From CAKSQF01 sp051867925 (GTDB lineage Bacteria > Bacillota > Clostridia > Oscillospirales > CAG-272): a DNA stretch of 64,000 nt. Each line of letters starts with the position of its first letter. Positions within the stretch are counted from its first letter, which is position 1. The DNA lies in contig JBJDZI010000116.1 of assembly GCA_051867925.1 (NCBI GenBank), positions 31,459 to 95,458 on the forward strand, read 5' to 3'. The position numbers and the translations under genes were made by a program. Below the pieces are notes generated by a model. That model searched no databases, was not told where the DNA came from, and saw nothing but the letters and a program-made list of their open reading frames with translations. Shown here one piece after another: positions 59,104-64,000 of this stretch.

Positions 59104-60438
59104 TCATTCAGTGATCTCTTTCATCAGATCGGAAATCTCGATGGAAAAGAGCGGATTGTTTTTGATGTTTTGCTCCACTGTGCTGTTGGAGCTGATAATG
59201 GTGGAGTAATCCCGATCAAAGAGCTTGCCGATGGAGGGAAAAGACAGATCGGTGATCTTGCGGATAATGTAAATACTGATATTGCGGGCGTTGGCGATGG
59301 GCTTGGTGCGCTTTCTGCCGTAGATTTCCTCTTCAGTAACGCCGTACTTTTTCGCCACCCGCGCCACGATCTTGTCCGCCGTTACGGTAGGCGGTTCACT
59401 TCCCTGCACGAAGGCGGCGATACATTCCTTTGCCATAGGAAGGGTGATAGGTTCTTTGGAGAGATAACTGCGGGCGCATATTTTCTTCACCGCACCTTCA
59501 ATCTGACGGATGTTGGACTTCAGATTCTCGGCAATGTAGGTCAGAACATCACTTGGAAGAGTGATGCCCATCATCTTGGTTTTGTTGTTCATGATGGCGA
59601 TCCGAAGCTCGTAGTCCGGCTGTTGGATATCGGCGATCAGTCCCCATTCAAAGCGGGTCTTCAGACGATCCTCCAGCGTTTTGATTTCCCGGGGAGGACG
59701 GTCGGAGGTCATAATGATTTGCTTGTGATCCTCGTAAAGGGCATTGAAGGTATGGAAAAATTCCTCCTGCGTTGCCTCTTTACCGGCGATGAACTGAATA
59801 TCGTCGATGAGCAAAACGTCGGCTTTGCGGTATTTGTTGCGGAATTGCTCGGGATTTTTCTGGGAGATGGCGGTGATCATCTGGTTGGTGAATTCTTCGC
59901 CCTTGACGTAAATGATGACGTATTCGGGATGACGGATGGAAATCTCGTTCATGATGGCGTTCAGCAGATGCGTCTTGCCAAGTCCCGATTGCGAGTAGAT
60001 GAACAGAGGATTGTAATCGGTTGCGGGATTTCTGGCAACCGCCGTGCAGGCGGCATGAGCGAATTGGTTGGACGAGCCGACGATGAAGTTGTCAAAGGTG
60101 TATTCGTGATTTTGCACGAAGGGAGCAGGCTCTTCTTCCAGAGTGGAAACGGGAGCGGAGGGGACGGGTGTCGCTTCTTTGGGGAGCGTGTCGCCTTCCA
60201 CGATGAGCTTCAGCTGGTTTTCAAAGCCCACGGTTTCGGAAAAAGCGGTTTGAAGTGCTTGATAGTACCGTTTTTCTACGATTCCTTTTTTAAATTCGGT
60301 TTTGAGTGCAATAACAGTCTGATTTTCGTCGAATGCGGCAAGATAGGCGTCGCCGAACCACAGTTCTACCACGGCGGGCGCATAGTCCTGCCGCAGTCTG
60401 TCCAGCACAGCCTGCCACATGGCGGTGAGTTCCTGCAT
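59104..60438 (-). CDS. dnaA: chromosomal replication initiator DnaA
   Basis: A 444-residue initiator of normal length. Domain I opens MQELTAMWQAVLDRLRQDYA; the AAA+ core shows YSQSGLGKTHLLNAIMNEIS, LLIDDIQFIAGKEATQEEFF and SDRPPREIKTLEDRLKTRFE. Domain IV, which contacts DnaA boxes, reads FPSIGKLFDRDYSTIISSNS, where the usual signature is GRDHTT[VI]: His is Tyr and the first Thr is Ser. The start is at 60438 with AAAGGT about 15 bases upstream. Its promoter spacer contains a DnaA box (60555-60563), consistent with autoregulation. Confidence 0.97.
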   Translation of the reverse strand: MQELTAMWQAVLDRLRQDYAPAVVELWFGDAYLAAFDENQTVIALKTEFKKGIVEKRYYQALQTAFSETVGFENQLKLIVEGDTLPKEATPVPSAPVSTLEEEPAPFVQNHEYTFDNFIVGSSNQFAHAACTAVARNPATDYNPLFIYSQSGLGKTHLLNAIMNEISIRHPEYVIIYVKGEEFTNQMITAISQKNPEQFRNKYRKADVLLIDDIQFIAGKEATQEEFFHTFNALYEDHKQIIMTSDRPPREIKTLEDRLKTRFEWGLIADIQQPDYELRIAIMNNKTKMMGITLPSDVLTYIAENLKSNIRQIEGAVKKICARSYLSKEPITLPMAKECIAAFVQGSEPPTVTADKIVARVAKKYGVTEEEIYGRKRTKPIANARNISIYIIRKITDLSFPSIGKLFDRDYSTIISSNSTVEQNIKNNPLFSIEISDLMKEITE

Positions 60439-60540
60439 TTTATATGACCGTACCTTTCGAAAATTCTCCGAAGATCATGATTTTTTACCCATTTTGCAGG
60501 GTAAAAACCATGGAATCCGGAAGAAAGAATATACTACTCT

Positions 60541-60569
60541 ATTATAGCACAATCTGTGGAAAATTGCAA
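60541..60569 (-). promoter_or_regulatory. dnaA promoter with DnaA box in the spacer
   Basis: Minus-strand TTGCAA (60569-60564) and TATAAT (60546-60541) with a 17-base spacer. The spacer contains TTTTCCACA (60563-60555 on the minus strand). Another box, TTTCCACAG, is at 60634-60642. The 403-base dnaA-rpmH gap is otherwise AT-rich with no gene. Confidence 0.8.
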
Positions 60570-60760
60570 TAGCTACGGCAAATATATTTAATTATTATAG
60601 GAAGAAAAATTTATAAATTATCGCTGTGATCTGTTTCCACAGGACGGTTCAAAACGATGAGTTCAACCGAAAACTGTTCTGATACGGTCATGGTGCGCAT
60701 CTTTTTCAGAATTTCTCTGTAAAAATCAGCGGAAAATCGCATTTTTTTTGCAAAAAGGTA

Positions 60761-60789
60761 TTGACAAAGGGGGTGAATTTGATTATAAT
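60761..60789 (+). promoter_or_regulatory. promoter of rpmH
   Basis: TTGACA (60761-60766) and TATAAT (60784-60789) with a 17-base spacer, fully consensus, as expected for a highly expressed ribosomal gene. Confidence 0.9.
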
Positions 60790-60841
60790 AGGAATTGTCT
60801 CAACTGATTAGAATCACTTTAGGTTGAAAGGAGTGTGCAAA

Positions 60842-60976
60842 ATGGTCAGAACTTATCAGCCCAAAAAGCGTCAGAGAAGCAAAGAACACGGCTTCCGCAA
60901 GAGAATGTCTACTGCAAACGGACGGAAGGTACTGAAAAGACGCCGTCAGAAGGGCAGAGCCAGACTGAGCTACTGA
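60842..60976 (+). CDS. rpmH: 50S ribosomal protein L34
   Basis: A 44-residue, strongly basic protein (MVRTYQPKKRQRSKEHGFRK, then RMSTANGRKVLKRRRQKGRA and RLSY). This is the standard L34 length and sequence. GAAAGGAG precedes the start. It is the first gene on the right side of the origin, with rnpA following. Confidence 0.97.
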   Translation: MVRTYQPKKRQRSKEHGFRKRMSTANGRKVLKRRRQKGRARLSY

Positions 60977-61000
60977 TTCCTCAGTCTATGCCCGGCATAG

Positions 61001-61042
61001 AAATCAAAACCGCCGACCTTCCAAATCGGGGGTTTTTGTTTT
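61001..61042 (+). terminator. possible attenuating hairpin between rpmH and rnpA
   Basis: AAACCGCCGA and TCGGGGGTTT form an imperfect stem around CCTTCCAAA, followed by T5. One mismatch weakens it; partial readthrough into rnpA is expected. Confidence 0.55.
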
Positions 61043-61071
61043 AAGAGAAAAACGAAGCGGAATAGAAAACC

Positions 61072-61449
61072 ATGATGAAGTATACGTCGCTTTGCGAAAA
61101 TCATCTCTTTCAGAAGGCATATCGGGGCGGCAAAAAAGCACCCGCTCATCGGATCGTTCTCTACGTACTGACCGACAAGAAGGCGAATCTGCTGAAAAAG
61201 CGGCATCCGCTGAAACTGAAGGTCAACCGCGTGGGGATCACCGTTTCCAAAAAGATCGGCGGAGCCGTTCAAAGAAACCGCGCCAAGCGGATCATTCGGG
61301 AGGCTTACCGTCGTTTGGAGAAGGAATACGCCGTGAAAAAAGGTTATCTGGTAGTTATCGTTGCCAGAGAGTCTATCGCAGAAGCCAAATCCACCCAGAT
61401 TTACGGTGAACTGGTGTCTGCCGCCCGTCGGGGAGGGCTTATCGGATGA
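61072..61449 (+). CDS. rnpA: ribonuclease P protein component
   Basis: A 125-residue basic protein that helps the RNase P RNA process tRNA 5' ends. The conserved NRAKRIIREAYR-type region lies near residues 65-76 (VQRNRAKRIIREAYRRLEKE), preceded by VGITVSKKIGGAV. Length is normal. Its end overlaps the yidD start (ATGA). The RNase P RNA gene is not in the window. Confidence 0.95.
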   Translation: MMKYTSLCENHLFQKAYRGGKKAPAHRIVLYVLTDKKANLLKKRHPLKLKVNRVGITVSKKIGGAVQRNRAKRIIREAYRRLEKEYAVKKGYLVVIVARESIAEAKSTQIYGELVSAARRGGLIG

Positions 61450-61733
61450 TCGCAAGACTCCTTGCCATCCCGATCCGATGGTACAGACGCTATATCTCGC
61501 CCAACAAGCCGCCTTGCTGTAAATACGTCCCCACCTGTTCCCAGTATGCGCTGGACGCATTGCAGGAATGGGGAGCCATCCGCGGACTTTTGCTGTCGGC
61601 ATGGCGGATTTTGCGGTGCAATCCTTTTTCCAAGGGCGGCTTTGATCCTGTGCCCGTCAATTGGCGGAAGAGAGAAAGACTCGAAAGAAAACAAAAAAAA
61701 CAATCGGATTCCGATCAGAAAACAGACGACTGA
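61446..61733 (+). CDS. yidD: membrane protein insertion efficiency factor YidD
   Basis: A 95-residue protein with the YidD pattern: YRRYISPNKPPCCKYVPTCS, QYALDALQEWGAIRG, and RILRCNPFSKGGFDPVP. Such proteins assist YidC/Sec membrane insertion. The ATG overlaps the rnpA stop by four bases. A highly charged tail follows the core. It is followed 78 bases later by yidC. Confidence 0.95.
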   Translation: MIARLLAIPIRWYRRYISPNKPPCCKYVPTCSQYALDALQEWGAIRGLLLSAWRILRCNPFSKGGFDPVPVNWRKRERLERKQKKQSDSDQKTDD

Positions 61734-61811
61734 AGGGACAGACCTTCGCTTGTGTACCGGGCGGGCTTGACCCGCACTATCCTATTTATGAACCGTAAAG
61801 GAAAATAATGA

Positions 61812-62951
61812 ATGTTTGATTGGTTTTTCAGTCTGTTGGGAATGGTTTTGTCCTTTTTCAACAGCATTTGCGGCAATAACTATTTGCTGGCAATCGTTCT
61901 GTTTGCTCTGTTGTTCAAGATCATCCTCTTCCCTTTCTCGATTAAACAACAGAAAAATTCGGTCAAGCAGGCAAAACTGCGGCCGAAGGAAATGGCAATT
62001 AAAAAGAAATACAAAGGGCGCGACGATCAGGACTCCAAAATGAAAATGCAGCAGGAGATTCAGGAGATGTACAAAAACGAAGGCTACAGCCCCTTCAGCG
62101 GCTGTCTGCCCATGCTGTTACAGCTCCCAATCATTTTCGCCCTCTATGAGGTTATCCGTAATCCTCTGACCTATATTACCGGCGCAGGTAAATTCGCGGA
62201 TATTATTGCGAAACTGAAGGATGCGGGCGTCGAATGCAACGCAAACACCGGTCTTTCGTTGGTAGATTGGCTCAAGCAGGGTGACAATCTGGTGATCGCG
62301 CGAGAGCATGTGACCACTCTTCCCGAGACTGTTGCGGAACTTCCCAATTTCGAAGTATTCGGCATCAATTTCGGTACTATTCCTATGGACGGAATGAAGA
62401 GCGCAGGTTGGGGTCTTCTCTGGATTCTGATCCCCGTGTTGACCTTCGCCTTCGCCTACGGCAGTATGAAACTGACCCGTCTGATGTCCTATCAGCCCGA
62501 GCAGGATCCCAACGCAGGTTGCTCTATGAAGGTCATGGACTTTGCAATGCCTCTGATGTCTGCATATTTTGCAGTGATGTGGCCTGCACTGATGGGCATT
62601 TACTGGATGCTCAGCAACATTCTCAGCGTAGGACAGCAGTTTATCCTCAAGAAGATGTATCCTCTGCCCGTATTCACCGAGCAGGACTACAAGGATGCGG
62701 AACGCCAATACCGCGGTAAGGCACCCAAGAACCGCGCTTATGAAGACTCCCGCGTGATTCCCGGCAAGCAATACCGTTCTCTCCATCACATTGACGATGA
62801 GGACGACGAACCCACACCCAAACTTCCTCCCATGAAGATCGACGAGGATGAGGACGACAGCAAGCCGGCATTCGATCTCGGTGATGCTCCCAAACTGAAG
62901 GAAGACAATCCCGAACATCGGCAAAAGAAAAACAAACAGGACAAGCAATAA
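61812..62951 (+). CDS. yidC: membrane insertase YidC/Oxa1
   Basis: A 379-residue insertase of the Gram-positive type. It opens MFDWFFSLLGMVLSFFNSIC and has NNYLLAIVLFALLFKIILFPFSI, the charged cytoplasmic hairpin KQAKLRPKEMAIKKKYKGRD, and the FSGCLPMLLQLPIIFALYEVI segment; three more helices follow. There is no lipobox cysteine at the N-terminus, which differs from the SpoIIIJ/YqjG lipoprotein form. The C-terminal 95 residues are highly charged (acidic, then KKNKQDKQ), possibly ribosome-contacting. GTAAAGGAAAATAA precedes the start. Confidence 0.93.
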   Translation: MFDWFFSLLGMVLSFFNSICGNNYLLAIVLFALLFKIILFPFSIKQQKNSVKQAKLRPKEMAIKKKYKGRDDQDSKMKMQQEIQEMYKNEGYSPFSGCLPMLLQLPIIFALYEVIRNPLTYITGAGKFADIIAKLKDAGVECNANTGLSLVDWLKQGDNLVIAREHVTTLPETVAELPNFEVFGINFGTIPMDGMKSAGWGLLWILIPVLTFAFAYGSMKLTRLMSYQPEQDPNAGCSMKVMDFAMPLMSAYFAVMWPALMGIYWMLSNILSVGQQFILKKMYPLPVFTEQDYKDAERQYRGKAPKNRAYEDSRVIPGKQYRSLHHIDDEDDEPTPKLPPMKIDEDEDDSKPAFDLGDAPKLKEDNPEHRQKKNKQDKQ

Positions 62952-62968
62952 TCGAAAGGACAGTATAT

Positions 62969-63637
62969 ATGAAACAGGAACTGATCGTAAGCGGCAAGAC
63001 CGTTGAAGCCGCTGTAGAAAAAGCGGTCAACGAACTGGGCGTTCCGGCAGACAAAGTCACTTATGAAGTGCTGGTGCAGCCTAAAAAGGGATTCCTCGGC
63101 TTCGGCGAGACTCCCGCGCAGGTAAAAGTGGTCTATAATCAGGCACCCATAGAGATCGCGGTAGAATTTATTGAGACTCTGATCAAGAACATGGAACTGG
63201 ACGCAGAAGTTTCGGTATCCGATCTGGAAGACGGAAAACTGCTGTCCATCAGCGGTGACAGTGCGTCCGTGCTGATCGGTCATCACGGCGAGACTTTGGA
63301 TCAGCTGCAGTATCTGGTGAATCTTGCGGCGAACAAGAAGGAAAACGATGAGGACGATCGGGATTACACCAAGATTATGGTGGACATCGAGGGCTACCGT
63401 GTCAGACGGGAAGACGCGCTTCGTGCGCTGGCAAGACGGATGTCTGCCCGCGTGCTGAAGTACCGCCGCAATATCACTCTGGAACCCATGAGTGCTTACG
63501 AACGCCGCATCATCCACAGCGAAGTGCAGAACATCGAGGGCGTTTCCACCAACTCCATCGGTGCTGAGCGCAACCGCCGCGTGGTAATCTACCCGGAAGG
63601 CAGCAAAAAGCCCCAGAAATCCTACGACGAGGAATGA
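62969..63637 (+). CDS. jag: RNA-binding protein Jag/KhpB (EloR)
   Basis: A 222-residue protein with a Jag-N domain (residues 1-50, VQPKKGFLGFGETPAQVKV), a KH-like domain around LIGHHGETLDQLQYLVNLAA (near 97-116) and an R3H domain near ALRALARRMSARVLKYRRNI and MSAYERRIIHSEVQNIEGVS. Relatives control cell elongation and sporulation with KhpA. GAAAGGA precedes the start. It lies 17 bases after yidC. Confidence 0.95.
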   Translation: MKQELIVSGKTVEAAVEKAVNELGVPADKVTYEVLVQPKKGFLGFGETPAQVKVVYNQAPIEIAVEFIETLIKNMELDAEVSVSDLEDGKLLSISGDSASVLIGHHGETLDQLQYLVNLAANKKENDEDDRDYTKIMVDIEGYRVRREDALRALARRMSARVLKYRRNITLEPMSAYERRIIHSEVQNIEGVSTNSIGAERNRRVVIYPEGSKKPQKSYDEE

Positions 63638-63644
63638 TTTTGAA

Positions 63645-64000
63645 TTGGGGCTACGCCCCGGAGCCGGGCGTAGCCCTGCTCCCAACCCCACCAAGAACCT
63701 TTTTGAGAAAAAAGGTTCTTGGAACTCCAAAAACTTCTGAAAATGGCGGCAAGTATTTGCCGCCATCAGTCTGTCAAAAAAGTCTTTCAGAAAATCGAGA
63801 GGAGGGCGAAACCATCTCAAACGCCGAAGTTTTCGCCCTCCTCTCGAGCTCTCCACCCACTTCCTTGGCTGACGGCTTTCTAAATTTATAGTTTCTCGAC
63901 AGACTGTGGCGGCAAATACTTGCCGCCACAGTTTGTCGAAAAAGCTTACGAGAATACTGGAGGAAGGGGAAAACCATCTCAGACGCCGAAGTTTTTCCCC
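63645..64000. repeat. composite palindrome/TIR element after jag, cut by window end
   Basis: After TTGGGGC-TAC-GCCCC near the jag stop come a CCAAGAACCTTTTT/AAAAAGGTTCTTGG hairpin, a REP-like palindrome (63743-63766), a 140-base element (63767-63906) with ends CAGTCTGTC and TCGACAGACTG and a perfect CGAGAGGAGGGCGAAA internal inverted repeat, a second palindrome in opposite loop orientation (63907-63928), and the start of another TIR element (from 63929) that resembles the 39.5-kb copy and continues past the edge. No gene in these 363 bases. Confidence 0.85.

Noticed and set aside
61734..61811. Small gene or riboswitch between yidD and yidC
   Set aside because: Only 78 bases with no open frame of note and no stable fold recognised.

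Overview
The window looks like the chromosome-origin region of a gut-type, anaerobic Clostridia (Bacillota), most likely an Oscillospirales/Ruminococcaceae relative. The reasons are the Bacillota order around dnaA (rpmH-rnpA-yidD-yidC-jag on one side, dnaN-recF-gyrB-gyrA on the other), strong sigma-A type promoters, a cysteine T-box, type III glutamine synthetase, RemB, NrdR and DUF4321/DUF5711/DUF6514-type small proteins, and a dockerin and a cohesin gene. No tRNA or rRNA gene, CRISPR array, insertion sequence with a transposase, or prophage was recognised.

Layout. 1-10.4 kb: nitrogen assimilation (partial glnN, gdhA), an unassigned 512-residue protein, a lipid kinase, a T-box-controlled cysE-cysS unit, an 0.87-kb repeat mosaic and a GH36-like glycosidase. 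10.7-14.3 kb: ResB/CcsA haem-handling pair and an orphan solute-binding-like lipoprotein. 14.7-17.0 kb: thiI and a transglutaminase-like lipoprotein (minus strand). 17.1-39.4 kb: a long plus-strand block with a U32 peptidase-family protein, DUF4321, maf, nth, pncC, gpsA, mscL, ruvCAB, an RNA methyltransferase-like gene, the ECF transporter module ecfA1-ecfA2-ecfT, truA, DUF5711, cvpA, a ClpE-like ATPase and a P-type ATPase homologue that has lost every catalytic motif checked. 40-43.8 kb: a secreted lysozyme carrying a dockerin, directly followed by a membrane-anchored cohesin protein. 44.2-60.4 kb: minus-strand block nrdR, RNase M5-like, holA, pgsA, rimO, recX, recA, lipoprotein, gyrA, small protein, gyrB, recF, dnaN, remB, dnaA. 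60.8-63.6 kb: plus-strand rpmH, rnpA, yidD, yidC, jag.

Replication diverges around 58.5-60.8 kb. The dnaN-remB gap has an AT-rich stretch, a run of TAG trinucleotides matching the DnaA-trio idea, a G run and DnaA-box-like sites. A denser DnaA-box cluster lies between gyrB and the next gene. The 10.7-43.8 kb block is mostly transcribed toward this origin (head-on), which is unusual so close to oriC.

Intergenic spaces hold a layered repeat system: REP-like palindromes (core GGCAAGTATTTGCC), 140-165-bp elements with CAGTCTGTCGA-type terminal inverted repeats flanked by those palindromes, and GGAACC hairpins. They sit just after stop codons, and decayed versions sit just before start codons in the ruv-ecf region.

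The three items I consider most worth follow-up are the dockerin-lysozyme/cohesin anchor pair, the catalytically dead P-type ATPase, and the nested palindrome/TIR repeat system. All calls come from reading the sequence; no database search or structure prediction was run.
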